Below, one piece after another: positions 17,823 to 27,021 of a DNA stretch of 64,000 nucleotides. Source of the DNA: Pacificispira sp965223125 (GTDB lineage Bacteria > Pseudomonadota > Alphaproteobacteria > UBA8366 > Aestuariispiraceae); NCBI GenBank assembly GCA_965223125.1, contig OZ244984.1, positions 3,472,001-3,536,000 on the forward strand, read 5' to 3'. Positions within the stretch are counted from its first letter, which is position 1. Each line of letters opens with the position of its first letter. Position numbers and translations under genes: made by a program. A model generated the notes under the pieces. It ran no database searches and was not told the DNA's origin. It saw only the letters and a program-made list of their open reading frames with translations.

Positions 17823-17851
17823 TTGACAGGGGGCGGGGGGTGCAATATCAA
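17823..17851 (+). promoter_or_regulatory. Probable sigma-70 promoter for tRNA-Asp
   Basis: TTGACA (17823-17828) is followed after exactly 17 bp by TATCAA (17846-17851). The spacer is almost all G and C. The tRNA begins 40 bp further on, a normal distance for a tRNA leader. The site lies just past the end of nrdB. Confidence 0.6.
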
Positions 17852-17891
17852 CCGTCTCGCTTCGGACGGATGGTTCGAAAGCCACCCATGC

Positions 17892-17968
17892 GGGGGTGTA
17901 GCTCAGTTGGTTAGAGTGCCGGCCTGTCACGCCGGAGGTCGCGGGTTCGAGCCCCGTCACTCCCGCCA
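17892..17968 (+). tRNA. tRNA-Asp (anticodon GTC)
   Basis: A 77-nt cloverleaf can be drawn by hand. The acceptor stem is GGGGGTG with CACTCCC, the D arm starts TAGCTCAG, and the anticodon stem CCGGC/GCCGG encloses the CTGTCAC loop with anticodon GTC. The T arm is GCGGG-TTCGAGC-CCCGT, the discriminator is G and CCA is encoded. G at the discriminator fits aspartate identity. Confidence 0.96.
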
Positions 17969-18287
17969 TTTTCCCAGAAATATCAAATGCCTTCGGGCGA
18001 AAGACGATGCGCGGCATGAATAATTGCTGCGCTGCGTCATTTCGTCTTGCGGCAACCTTTGCGATCCGCCCCGTGGCGCGTATAATCGTCGCGTCGGGGG
18101 TGGGATCGGGCAGGCGATGCCTTGACCCGATCCTTCGCCCGTGCAACATGACGTTACGAAAATACGGTTTGAAAAGAGCGTGATCGGGGCAGGCGTGACG
18201 CTGTGCGCAGGGCCTTCAGGGTAGGTATTAAAGGGATGCGCGCTGCGGCACGGACCGGCGCGATACCCAAATGGTGCGGAGACCGCG
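17969..18287 (+). other. Intergenic region between tRNA-Asp and nuoA
   Basis: A 319-bp stretch with no convincing gene. A small GCC-TTCG-GGC hairpin follows the tRNA. The rest presumably contains the nuo promoter, but I do not see a clear -35/-10 pair. Short open frames here do not look coding. Confidence 0.5.
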
Positions 18288-18653
18288 ATGGAAGAGCTGC
18301 TGAGCGAATACTTCCCGATCCTGGTTTTCCTCGGGATCGCCATCACGGTTGCGATCCTGATGGTCTGCGGCAGCATGCTGGTCGCAAAGCAGAGCCCGGA
18401 TTCGGAAAAGCTGTCGGCCTATGAATGCGGTTTCGAGGCGTTCGATGACGCCCGCTCGCGCTTTGATGTTCGGTTCTATCTCGTCACGCTGCTGTTCATC
18501 ATCTTCGATCTGGAAGTCGCCTTCCTGTTCCCCTGGGCCGTTGCCCTGGGGGATATCGGCCTGTTCGGCTTCTGGTCGATGGTGATCTTCCTCGGCGTTC
18601 TGACAATCGGTTTCATCTATGAATGGCGCAAGGGAGCCCTGGAATGGGAGTGA
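18288..18653 (+). CDS. nuoA: NADH-quinone oxidoreductase subunit A
   Basis: Small membrane subunit of complex I that forms part of the quinone-site region. The 121-residue protein has three membrane helices and the conserved KLSAYECGFEAFDDAR loop between helices 1 and 2. The start at 18288 gives MEELLSEYFPIL. It is the first gene of the 14-gene nuo operon, and its last 10 bp overlap the preferred nuoB start. Confidence 0.96.
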   Translation: MEELLSEYFPILVFLGIAITVAILMVCGSMLVAKQSPDSEKLSAYECGFEAFDDARSRFDVRFYLVTLLFIIFDLEVAFLFPWAVALGDIGLFGFWSMVIFLGVLTIGFIYEWRKGALEWE

Positions 18654-19207
18654 CCTCGGATCAGGCGGGCACCAGCCCCGCTGCGGCCACCGTCCTGCCG
18701 CCCGGACCGGGCCAGGATCTGGCATTGAATGCCGTCACCGACGCATTGCAGGACAAGGGCTTCGTCGTTGCCAATCTCGACAAGCTGGTGAACTGGGCGC
18801 GAACCGGTTCGCTCTGGCCGATGACCTTCGGGCTGGCCTGCTGTGCGGTGGAGATGATCCATGCCTATATGCCGCGCTATGACCTCGACCGGTTTGGCGT
18901 GGTGCCCCGGGGCAGTCCCCGCCAGTCGGACGTGATGATCGTCGCTGGCACACTGACCAACAAGATGGCCCCGGCGCTGCGCAAGGTCTACGACCAGATG
19001 GCGGAGCCGCGCTGGGTTATTTCCATGGGCTCCTGCGCCAATGGCGGCGGTTATTATCACTACAGCTATTCCGTTGTCCGGGGCTGCGACCGCATTGTGC
19101 CGGTCGATATCTATGTGCCCGGTTGTCCGCCGACAGCGGAGGCGCTGGTCTATGGCGTGCTGCAACTGCAAAAGAAGATCCGGCGCACGGGAACCATCGC
19201 GCGCTGA
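18644..19207 (+). CDS. nuoB: NADH-quinone oxidoreductase subunit B
   Basis: Carries the N2 iron-sulphur cluster that passes electrons to quinone. The 187-residue product shows the FGLACCAVEM double cysteine, GSCANGG and VPGCPPTAEAL, which give the four cluster ligands. The start chosen is ATG 18644 (MGVTSDQAG), with an AAGGGAG ribosome site 8 bp upstream inside nuoA. An ATG at 18623 would add seven residues. The N-terminal 35 residues are variable. Confidence 0.96.
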   Translation: MGVTSDQAGTSPAAATVLPPGPGQDLALNAVTDALQDKGFVVANLDKLVNWARTGSLWPMTFGLACCAVEMIHAYMPRYDLDRFGVVPRGSPRQSDVMIVAGTLTNKMAPALRKVYDQMAEPRWVISMGSCANGGGYYHYSYSVVRGCDRIVPVDIYVPGCPPTAEALVYGVLQLQKKIRRTGTIAR

Positions 19208-19228
19208 CGGAACGCATTAAGGTATGGG

Positions 19229-19870
19229 ATGGTCATGAGCGCGACACGCGAAGCCTTGCAGGACCTTGGGAATTACATCGATGCCAAGTTCGGCGATCAG
19301 ATCGACGGGCAGAATTTGGTCAATGGCGAGTTGATCGTCACTGTTTCGTCGCAGAATCTGGTGAAGCTGTGCAAGTTCCTGCGCGACGATTCGCATTGTC
19401 TGTTCCAGCAGTTGGTCGATGTCTGCGGCGTCGATTTTCCGGATCGCGAAAAGCGGTTCGAGGTCGTCTATAATATGGTGAGTTTCAAGCATAACACGCG
19501 CTGTCGGGTGAAGGTGAATGCGGATGAGGATTCCGCCGTGCCATCCGTCGTCAAGATCTGGCCAACCGCCGATTGGTACGAGCGCGAGGTCTGGGACATG
19601 TACGGTGTCTTCTTCTCCGATCATCCGGACCTGCGCCGCATCCTGACCGATTACGGCTTCGACGGGCATCCGCAGCGTCGGGATTTCCCGCTGACCGGTT
19701 ATGTCGAATTGCGCTATGACGATGAACAACGCCGCGTCGTCTATGAGCCGGTCAAGCTGACGCAGGAATTTCGCAGCTTCGATTTCATGAGCCCGTGGGA
19801 GGGAATGACCCCGACCCTGCCGGGTGACGAGAAGGCCACGGCTGCCGCGAAGGAAGGGGACAAGGCATGA
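19229..19870 (+). CDS. nuoC: NADH-quinone oxidoreductase subunit C
   Basis: Peripheral-arm subunit of 213 residues corresponding to the 30-kDa subunit. Typical blocks are CGVDFPDREKRFEVVYN, WPTADWYEREVWDMYGV and the RRILTDYGFDGHPQRRDFPLTG signature near the C-terminal half. ATG 19229 has AAGG six bp upstream; a second ATG two codons on is also possible. It is a separate gene from nuoD, unlike the E. coli fusion, and its stop overlaps the nuoD start by 4 bp. Confidence 0.96.
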   Translation: MVMSATREALQDLGNYIDAKFGDQIDGQNLVNGELIVTVSSQNLVKLCKFLRDDSHCLFQQLVDVCGVDFPDREKRFEVVYNMVSFKHNTRCRVKVNADEDSAVPSVVKIWPTADWYEREVWDMYGVFFSDHPDLRRILTDYGFDGHPQRRDFPLTGYVELRYDDEQRRVVYEPVKLTQEFRSFDFMSPWEGMTPTLPGDEKATAAAKEGDKA

Positions 19871-21102
19871 GCCTCACCGATTCTTTCGACAAGCCGGTTG
19901 CCGCGCGGTCTCTGGGCGGCACCGATCAGGATCCGACGATCAAGACTCTGACGATGAATTTCGGCCCCCAGCATCCTGCTGCCCATGGCGTGTTGCGCAT
20001 GGTGATGGAGATGGACGGGGAGGTGATCGAGCGCCTCGACCCGCATATTGGCCTGTTGCATCGCGGCACCGAGAAGCTGATCGAATACAAGACCTATCTG
20101 CAGGCGATTCCCTATTTCGACCGTCTGGACTATGTCGCGCCGATGGCGCAGGAACACGCCTTTTGTCTGGCAGCCGAACATCTGCTGGGCATAGCGCCGC
20201 CAGTGCGCGGCCAGTATATGCGGGTGCTGTTCGACGAGATCAGTCGGGTCCTAAATCACCTCCTCAACGTTCCTGCCTACGCCCTTGATGTCGGCGCAAT
20301 GACCCCGATGCTCTGGGCCTTCGAGGAACGCGAGAAGCTGATGGAGTTCTATGAAGGCGTTTGCGGTGCGCGCCTGCATGCGGCCTATTACCGGGTCGGC
20401 GGCGTGCACCAGGACATGCCGCAGCATATGGCTGAGAAGATCGCGGAATGGGCGGATGCGTTTCCGAAATTCATCGACGATATGGAAAACATGCTAACCG
20501 AGAATCGCATCTTCAAGCAGCGGTCGGTTGATATCGGGATCATTTCCCCGGAAGATGCAATGGCCTGGGGGCTGACCGGGCCGGTACTGCGCGGATCAGG
20601 GATCGCCTGGGATCTGCGCAAGTCGCAGCCCTATGACGTTTACAGTGAAATGGATTTCGACATCCCGGTTGGTACCAATGGCGATTGCTATAGCCGCTAT
20701 CTGGTGCGGGTCGAGGAAATGCGCCAGTCGCTGTCGATCATCAAGCAATGTCTGGCGAAGATGCCGTCAGGCCCGGTGATGATCGAGAACAGCAAGGTGG
20801 CTCCACCGCGTCGTGCCGACATGAAACGGTCGATGGAAGCACTGATCCATCATTTCAAGCTCTATACCGAGGGCTTTCACGTGCCGGAAGGCGAGACATA
20901 TACCGCCGTCGAGGCTCCGAAAGGGGAATTTGGCGTCTATCTTGTCGCCGATGGGTCAAACCGGCCCTATCGCTGCAAGATCCGCGCGCCGGGCTTTGCG
21001 CATCTGCAAGTGATGGATCATGTCTGCAAGGGACACATGCTGGCGGATTCCGTCGCAGTGCTGGGGTCGTTCGACGTTGTGTTCGGAGAGATCGACCGCT
21101 AA
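19867..21102 (+). CDS. nuoD: NADH-quinone oxidoreductase subunit D
   Basis: The 49-kDa subunit, 411 residues, lining the quinone pocket with NuoB. It has NFGPQHPAAHGVLR near residue 36-49 with the quinone-site His, HRGTEKLIE, LNVPAYALDVGAMTP, and the C-terminal DVVFGEIDR ending. The start overlaps nuoC as ATGA, which implies translational coupling. Confidence 0.97.
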   Translation: MSLTDSFDKPVAARSLGGTDQDPTIKTLTMNFGPQHPAAHGVLRMVMEMDGEVIERLDPHIGLLHRGTEKLIEYKTYLQAIPYFDRLDYVAPMAQEHAFCLAAEHLLGIAPPVRGQYMRVLFDEISRVLNHLLNVPAYALDVGAMTPMLWAFEEREKLMEFYEGVCGARLHAAYYRVGGVHQDMPQHMAEKIAEWADAFPKFIDDMENMLTENRIFKQRSVDIGIISPEDAMAWGLTGPVLRGSGIAWDLRKSQPYDVYSEMDFDIPVGTNGDCYSRYLVRVEEMRQSLSIIKQCLAKMPSGPVMIENSKVAPPRRADMKRSMEALIHHFKLYTEGFHVPEGETYTAVEAPKGEFGVYLVADGSNRPYRCKIRAPGFAHLQVMDHVCKGHMLADSVAVLGSFDVVFGEIDR

Positions 21103-21130
21103 GAGCGGTCGGGCTTAAAAGGGTATTTTG

Positions 21131-21754
21131 ATGATGACGGCAGAGAGCATGGCGACAGAGAGTTTCGAGTTCACCGGCGACTTCCTGAAGGAGGCCGAGC
21201 GGAACATTGCGAAATATCCGCAGGATCGCCCTCAGTCCGCCGTGCTGGCGCTGTTGTTCCTGGCACAGCAGCAACGCCATGATCAGGGCCATTATGTCGA
21301 TGCGGCGGCGATGCGGAAGATCTCCGACATGCTCGACATGCCCTATATCCGGGTGATGGAGGTGGCGAGCTTCTTCACCCAGATCAATCTGGAGCCGGTG
21401 GGAGAATTCCATATCCAGCTTTGCGGCACAACGCCCTGTATGCTGCGCGGCGCGGAAGACATCCGCGCGGCCATCGAGGGCAAGCTTGGTATTCATGCCG
21501 GTCAGACGACGGGGGACCGCAAGTTCACCCTGACCGAAGTTGAGTGCCTGGGGGCCTGCTGCAATGCGCCGATGGTGCAGATCAATGACGATTATTTCGA
21601 GGATCTGACGCCTGATATCATGACCGACCTCATTGACCGTCTTGCAAGGGGCGAGGCAGTGACGCCGGGCCCGCAGAACGGTCGAAGCTGTTCCGAACCG
21701 GAAGGTGGCCCGATGGTGCTGCAATCCGGCCCGGCACCTCAGGTCAGAAGTTAG
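21131..21754 (+). CDS. nuoE: NADH-quinone oxidoreductase subunit E
   Basis: Thioredoxin-fold subunit holding the N1a [2Fe-2S] cluster. Ligand segments are CGTTPCML and CLGACCNAP. The 207-residue protein is longer than E. coli NuoE (166) because of a Pro/Gly-rich C-terminal tail after residue about 175, common in alphaproteobacteria. The ATG at 21131 is chosen over a TTG one codon upstream. It follows nuoD after 28 bp and precedes nuoF by 17 bp. Confidence 0.96.
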   Translation: MMTAESMATESFEFTGDFLKEAERNIAKYPQDRPQSAVLALLFLAQQQRHDQGHYVDAAAMRKISDMLDMPYIRVMEVASFFTQINLEPVGEFHIQLCGTTPCMLRGAEDIRAAIEGKLGIHAGQTTGDRKFTLTEVECLGACCNAPMVQINDDYFEDLTPDIMTDLIDRLARGEAVTPGPQNGRSCSEPEGGPMVLQSGPAPQVRS

Positions 21755-21771
21755 GGAAGGGGGCTTGAACC

Positions 21772-23100
21772 ATGCCGGATTGGTCTCCGCTCAAGGACGA
21801 GGATCGCATCTTTCAGAATCTCTACGGCTATCACCCGTGGAACCTGGAAGCCGCGCGGAAACGGGGTGCCTGGGACAATACCAAGGCACTGATCGACCTC
21901 GGGCGTGACAAGATCGTCGAGATCGTCAAGGCATCCGGCCTGCGTGGACGGGGCGGTGCGGGCTTCCCGACCGGTCTGAAATGGTCCTTCATGCCCAAGG
22001 CGACCTCCGAAAAGCCGTCCTATCTGGTGGTGAATGCGGATGAATCCGAGCCCGGTACCTGCAAGGACCGGGAAATCATGCGGAATGATCCGCATACTTT
22101 CATCGAAGGTTGCCTGCTGGCCTCCATCGGCATGGGCGCGCATCACTGTTACATCTATATCCGGGGCGAATACCGCCTTGAATATGATGTTATGGAGCAG
22201 GCGATTGCCGAGGCCTATGCCGCTGGTCTGGTCGGCAAAGGTGCTTGCGGCAGCGACTATGATTTCGACATCTACATTCATCACGGCGCTGGGGCCTATA
22301 TCTGCGGTGAGGAAACCGCGCTGCTGGAAAGCCTGGAGGGCAAGAAGGGGCAGCCGCGCCTGAAGCCCCCATTCCCGGCCATGGCGGGCCTGTATGGTTG
22401 CCCGACGACGGTGAACAATGTCGAGAGCATCGCGGTTGCGCCTGCGATCCTGCGGCGGGGGGCTGAATGGTTTCTGGGCTTCGGGCGTGAGAACAATGCC
22501 GGGACCAAGCTGTTTTGCGTCTCCGGGCATGTGAACAAGCCCTGCAATATCGAAGAGGCGATGTCGATTCCGCTGAAAGAACTGCTGGAGCGGCATTGCG
22601 GCGGCGTGCGTGGCGGCTGGGACAATCTGAAGGCGGTCATTCCCGGCGGATCGTCCGTGCCGTTGCTGCCCAGGGATATCTGCGACACGGTGCTGATGGA
22701 TTTCGACGCGCTGAAGGAACAGCGCTCGGGCCTGGGCACGGCGGCGGTGATCGTGATGGATCAGTCAACGGATGTGATCAAGGCCATCGCGCGGCTGAGT
22801 TATTTCTATAAGCACGAAAGCTGCGGCCAGTGCACGCCTTGCCGTGAAGGCACTGGCTGGATGTGGCGGGTGATGGAGCGTCTGGTGCGCGGCGAAGCGG
22901 AGATCGAGGAGATCGATACTCTGATCGAGGTGACCAAACAGGTGGAAGGCCATACGATCTGTGCGCTGGGCGACGCGGCGGCCTGGCCGATCCAGGGATT
23001 GGTACGCCATTTCCGCGACGAGATCGAAGACCGCATCAAGAACCGCACGCGTCTGGCGATGCCGAAATCCGGCATGGTCAGCGCGGCGGCGGCAGAATAG
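21772..23100 (+). CDS. nuoF: NADH-quinone oxidoreductase subunit F
   Basis: The NADH-binding flavoprotein of complex I, 442 residues. The FMN/NADH glycine-rich segment GRGGAGFPTGLKW lies near residues 60-72, followed by the AGAYICGEETALL block, and the N3 cluster ligands appear in SCGQCTPCREGTGWM plus a later Cys in HTICALGDAAAWP. It starts at ATG 21772 and is followed by the small gene at 23107, not directly by nuoG. Confidence 0.97.
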   Translation: MPDWSPLKDEDRIFQNLYGYHPWNLEAARKRGAWDNTKALIDLGRDKIVEIVKASGLRGRGGAGFPTGLKWSFMPKATSEKPSYLVVNADESEPGTCKDREIMRNDPHTFIEGCLLASIGMGAHHCYIYIRGEYRLEYDVMEQAIAEAYAAGLVGKGACGSDYDFDIYIHHGAGAYICGEETALLESLEGKKGQPRLKPPFPAMAGLYGCPTTVNNVESIAVAPAILRRGAEWFLGFGRENNAGTKLFCVSGHVNKPCNIEEAMSIPLKELLERHCGGVRGGWDNLKAVIPGGSSVPLLPRDICDTVLMDFDALKEQRSGLGTAAVIVMDQSTDVIKAIARLSYFYKHESCGQCTPCREGTGWMWRVMERLVRGEAEIEEIDTLIEVTKQVEGHTICALGDAAAWPIQGLVRHFRDEIEDRIKNRTRLAMPKSGMVSAAAAE

Positions 23101-23106
23101 GAGAGA

Positions 23107-23283
23107 ATGAAGGAAGATCATGACGATCAGCATATCCTTTCCGAAAATACGGAAAAGGTGACGCCGAAGCTGGTACTGGGAGCCTATGGGAAATGGGGGA
23201 AGTTCCTCGGTAGTCAACTTGTGCTTCAGGTGGCGTGTTCGTTTGTGATTGCGGCAGTGATTGGGTTATGGGCGCTATTCTAA
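23107..23283 (+). CDS. Small membrane protein encoded inside the nuo operon (58 residues)
   Basis: Not a recognised family. ATG at 23107 follows the nuoF stop by 6 bp, with a GGAG ribosome site 5 bp ahead. The frame runs 58 codons to TAA at 23281, 36 bp before nuoG. The product has an acidic, His-rich start (MKEDHDDQHILSENTEK), a basic middle (LVLGAYGKWGKFLGSQ), and one hydrophobic helix at the very C-terminus (about residues 38-58, ending GLWALF). It therefore looks like a tail-anchored inner-membrane protein with its N-terminus in the cytoplasm. Alphaproteobacterial nuo operons (Rhodobacter capsulatus is the known case) contain unassigned small reading frames. A complex I accessory or assembly role is an inference from position only. 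Confidence 0.75.
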   Translation: MKEDHDDQHILSENTEKVTPKLVLGAYGKWGKFLGSQLVLQVACSFVIAAVIGLWALF

Positions 23284-23319
23284 TAGTTAGCGCGGTATGA
23301 ATAGGAACGGAAAGTCGAA

Positions 23320-25401
23320 ATGGCGACGATAACGGTCAAGATTAACGGGCAGGAGCATGAGGTCGAGCAGGGCATGACCGTGCTGCAGGCCTGCGAGCAG
23401 GTTGGTGTGGAAGTGCCGCGCTTCTGCTATCATGAGCGTCTGTCGGTTGCCGGAAACTGCCGCATGTGCCTGGTTGAGGTGAAGCCGGGCCCGCCGAAAC
23501 CCGCAGCCTCCTGTGCGCTTCCGGTTGCGCCAAATCAGGAAATTTTCACCGAATCCGAGATGGTGGTGAAGGCGCGCAAGGGCGTGATGGAGTTCCTGCT
23601 GATCAACCATCCGCTGGACTGCCCGATCTGCGATCAGGGTGGCGAATGCGACTTGCAGGATCAGGCCATGGCCTTCGGGCGCGATGGATCGCGCTATACC
23701 GAGAACAAGCGCGCGGTAAAAGACAAGTATATGGGGCCGCTGATCAATACGATCATGACCCGCTGCATCCATTGCACGCGCTGTGTGCGCTTCGTTGCAG
23801 AAGTGGCGGGCGTTGAGGAAATTGGCTTGCTCAATCGCGGCGAGAATGCCGAGATTTCGAGCCTGGAAAAGGCGGTGGACAGCGAGTTGTCGGCCAATGT
23901 GATCGACCTCTGCCCGGTCGGCGCGCTGACATCCAAACCCTATGCCTTCAATGCGCGGCCCTGGGAGTTGAAGAAGACCGAAAGCGTCGATGTGATGGAT
24001 GCAGTCGGCTCCAACATCCGCGTCGATACGCGTGGCAATGAGGTGATGCGCGTGCTGCCGCGCCTCAACGAGGACGTGAACGAGGAATGGATTTCCGACA
24101 AGACGCGCTATGCCTGCGACGGACTGCGCCGCCAGCGCCTCGACCGGCCCTATGTGCGGGGCATGGACGGGAAGCTGAAACCCGCTTCCTGGCAGGATGC
24201 CATGACGGCGGTCGCCAAGGCGGCGGCGGGATTGAAGGGGGACCAGATCGCTGCGCTGGTCGGTGATCAGGCCTGTGTGGAGAGTGTTTATTCACTCCGG
24301 AAACTGATGGACAGCCTCGGCTCCCCCAACATGGATTGCCGCCAGGATGGCGCGAAACTCCAGGCCGGTATCCGGGCAGGCTATGTCTTCAACAGCACGA
24401 TTGCCGGGATTGACGAAGCCGATGCGCTGCTGATCGTCGGGTCGAATGTCCGCTGGGAAGCGCCGATCATCAATGCCCGCATCCGCAAGCGCTGGCTGCA
24501 CGGGAAGCTCAAGGTCGCGACCATCGGTCAGCCGGTCACAACGACCTATGACAGCGACTATCTGGGGGCGGGTCCGGAGACCCTGAAACAGGTCGCGTCC
24601 GGCGACCATCCTTTCGCCGACGTGCTGAAAAATGCGGAACGCCCGATGCTGATCGTCGGGCAGGGGGCGCTGGCCCGCAAGGACGGGGCGGCGGTACTGG
24701 CCGCCGTGAAGCAGATCGCCGATATGTGCGGATTGATCAAGGATGGCTGGAACGGTTTCAACGTGCTGCACACGGCGGCGGGCCGGGTCGGCGCGCTGGA
24801 TGTCGGCTTCGTTCCGGGGGATGAGGGCGCGGATCGCGACGGGATCATAGCTGGCGCGCAATCCGGTGCCGTGAAGCTGGTCTACTTGCTGGGCGTGGAT
24901 CAAATTGATACGGGGTCGCTGAAGGACAGCGATGCCTTTGTCGTCTATCATGGCCATCACGGTGATGCCGGTGCCCATGCCGCCGACGTGATCTTCCCCG
25001 GTGCCGCCTATACCGAAAAGAACGCCACATATGTGAATACCGAGGGTCGCGTGCAGCTTGGCCGTCGCGCCGCTTTCCCGCCGGGGGAGGCTAAGGACGA
25101 TTGGGCGATCCTGCGGGCGCTGTCGGAAACACTGGGCAAGCCCTTGCCCTGGATCGATTTCGACGGTCTGCGCAAGGCCATGCGGGCGGATTATCCGCAT
25201 CTGGCGCGGATCGATGATGCGGAAGCCGCCAGCTGGGCCGATTTCGGGGTATCGGGAACTATGGACTCCGCGCCTTTCGTGTCGCCCATCGAAAATTTCT
25301 ACATGACCGACCCGATTTCGCGGGCATCGGAAACCATGGCGGAATGTACCCAGACATTCCTGTTGGACCGTCGCGGGGAAGGGACCGGAACCCATGGCTG
25401 A
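23320..25401 (+). CDS. nuoG: NADH-quinone oxidoreductase subunit G
   Basis: Largest peripheral subunit (693 residues), carrying several iron-sulphur clusters. The N-terminal [2Fe-2S] domain has CYHERLSVAGNCRMC. Next comes the His-Cys motif with CDQGGECDLQDQ and the CIHCTRCVRF/DLCPVGALT [4Fe-4S] ligands. The rest is a molybdopterin-oxidoreductase-like fold without a cofactor. The start is ATG 23320. The stop overlaps the nuoH start by 8 bp. Confidence 0.96.
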   Translation: MATITVKINGQEHEVEQGMTVLQACEQVGVEVPRFCYHERLSVAGNCRMCLVEVKPGPPKPAASCALPVAPNQEIFTESEMVVKARKGVMEFLLINHPLDCPICDQGGECDLQDQAMAFGRDGSRYTENKRAVKDKYMGPLINTIMTRCIHCTRCVRFVAEVAGVEEIGLLNRGENAEISSLEKAVDSELSANVIDLCPVGALTSKPYAFNARPWELKKTESVDVMDAVGSNIRVDTRGNEVMRVLPRLNEDVNEEWISDKTRYACDGLRRQRLDRPYVRGMDGKLKPASWQDAMTAVAKAAAGLKGDQIAALVGDQACVESVYSLRKLMDSLGSPNMDCRQDGAKLQAGIRAGYVFNSTIAGIDEADALLIVGSNVRWEAPIINARIRKRWLHGKLKVATIGQPVTTTYDSDYLGAGPETLKQVASGDHPFADVLKNAERPMLIVGQGALARKDGAAVLAAVKQIADMCGLIKDGWNGFNVLHTAAGRVGALDVGFVPGDEGADRDGIIAGAQSGAVKLVYLLGVDQIDTGSLKDSDAFVVYHGHHGDAGAHAADVIFPGAAYTEKNATYVNTEGRVQLGRRAAFPPGEAKDDWAILRALSETLGKPLPWIDFDGLRKAMRADYPHLARIDDAEAASWADFGVSGTMDSAPFVSPIENFYMTDPISRASETMAECTQTFLLDRRGEGTGTHG

Positions 25402-26434
25402 CCTGTTCGAAGGCATCTGGTGGACGGGCTATGTCTGGCCCACCCTGATCACGGTCCTGTTGATTGTGGCGATCATGGTCCCGGTTCTGGTTTCCGTCGC
25501 CTATCTGACTCTGGCGGAGCGCAAGGTCATCGGCTGGATGCAGTTGCGCAAGGGCCCCAATGTCGTTGGCCCCTTCGGCTTGTTGCAGCCTTTCGCCGAC
25601 GGGCTGAAACTGCTGATGAAGGAAACCATCATCCCATCGGGTGCGAATCCGGTGCTGTTTCTGATCGCGCCGATGCTGACCTTTGTGCTGGCCATTGTCG
25701 CCTGGGCAGTGATTCCCTTCGATGAGGGCTGGGTGCTGGCGGATATCAATGTCGGCGTGCTGTATCTCTTCGCCATCTCGTCGCTTGGCGTCTATGGCAT
25801 CATTGTCGCGGGATGGGCATCGAATTCCAAATACGCCTTCCTCGGGGCGCTGCGCTCGGCGGCGCAGATGGTTTCCTATGAAGTCTCCATCGGCTTCGTG
25901 ATCGTGACAGTGTTGCTCTGCGTTGGGTCGCTGAACCTGAGTGACGTCGTGCGGGCCCAGGCCGGGGGCGGTTTCTGGAACTGGTACTTCCTGCCGCTGT
26001 TGCCGATGTTCGTGGTCTTCATCATCTCGGCGCTGGCAGAGACGAATCGCGCACCGTTTGACCTGCCGGAGGCGGAGGCGGAACTGGTATCGGGCTACAA
26101 TGTCGAATATTCGGCCATGGCCTTTGCCCTGTTCTTCCTGGGCGAATATGCCAACATGATCCTGATGAGCGGCATGACCGTTGTCCTGTTCCTTGGCGGC
26201 TGGCTGCCGATTGTGGACGCCGCGCCCTTCACCTGGATACCGGGGCCGATCTGGTTCGCGATCAAGATCGCCTTCGTATTGTTCATCTTCCTGTGGGTTC
26301 GGGCGACCTTCCCGCGCTATCGCTATGACCAGTTGATGCGGCTGGGCTGGAAAGTGTTCCTGCCTCTGTCGCTGTTCTGGGTCGTCGCGACGGCCGGGTT
26401 CCTTGTTGCCTTCGACCTGCTGCCCACCCACTGA
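25394..26434 (+). CDS. nuoH: NADH-quinone oxidoreductase subunit H
   Basis: Membrane subunit of 346 residues with about eight helices, linking the quinone site to proton channels. Signature blocks are ERKVIGWMQLRKGPNVVGPFGLLQPFADG near residues 42-70 and AETNRAPFDLPEAEAELVSGYN near 215-236. It overlaps nuoG by 8 bp. Confidence 0.97.
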   Translation: MADLFEGIWWTGYVWPTLITVLLIVAIMVPVLVSVAYLTLAERKVIGWMQLRKGPNVVGPFGLLQPFADGLKLLMKETIIPSGANPVLFLIAPMLTFVLAIVAWAVIPFDEGWVLADINVGVLYLFAISSLGVYGIIVAGWASNSKYAFLGALRSAAQMVSYEVSIGFVIVTVLLCVGSLNLSDVVRAQAGGGFWNWYFLPLLPMFVVFIISALAETNRAPFDLPEAEAELVSGYNVEYSAMAFALFFLGEYANMILMSGMTVVLFLGGWLPIVDAAPFTWIPGPIWFAIKIAFVLFIFLWVRATFPRYRYDQLMRLGWKVFLPLSLFWVVATAGFLVAFDLLPTH

Positions 26435-26453
26435 CGGAAAGGAGAGCCGCGCC

Positions 26454-26942
26454 ATGGTTAGTCTGGAGCGTACCGCGAAGTCCTTTCTTCTGGCGGAGCT
26501 GTTGAGTGGCATGGGCCTGACGTTGAAAATGATGTTCCGGCCCAAGCATACGATCAACTATCCCTATGAGAAGGGCCCCCTGAGTCCGCGTTTTCGGGGC
26601 GAGCATGCGCTGCGCCGTTATCCCAACGGGGAAGAACGCTGCATCGCCTGCAAGCTGTGCGAGGCGGTCTGCCCGGCACAGGCGATCACCATCGAGGCGG
26701 AGCCGCGCGATGACGGCTCGCGGCGGACGACCCGCTATGACATTGACATGACGAAATGCATCTATTGCGGCTACTGTCAGGAAGCCTGTCCGGTGGATGC
26801 CATTGTTGAGGGACCGAATTTCGAATTCGCCACCGAAACCCGTGAGGAGCTGTTCTATAACAAGGACAAACTCCTGGCGAATGGCGAGCGATGGGAGGCG
26901 GAGATCGCCTCCAACCTTGAAATGGATGCGCCGTACCGGTAA
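26454..26942 (+). CDS. nuoI: NADH-quinone oxidoreductase subunit I
   Basis: The 162-residue subunit holding two [4Fe-4S] clusters (N6a and N6b) near NuoB. Two ferredoxin motifs are visible: CIACKLCEAVCP and CIYCGYCQEACP. ATG 26454 (MVSLERTAKSF) has an AAAGGAGAG ribosome site about 10 bp upstream. The frame is open further upstream into nuoH, but without family similarity. Confidence 0.97.
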   Translation: MVSLERTAKSFLLAELLSGMGLTLKMMFRPKHTINYPYEKGPLSPRFRGEHALRRYPNGEERCIACKLCEAVCPAQAITIEAEPRDDGSRRTTRYDIDMTKCIYCGYCQEACPVDAIVEGPNFEFATETREELFYNKDKLLANGERWEAEIASNLEMDAPYR

Positions 26943-27021
26943 GCGGGGGGCCACGCGCCCTTAACCGGGGCGTTACTGATTTGACGTCCATTGGGACGTT
27001 GCTGAATTAAGGGGGGAACCG

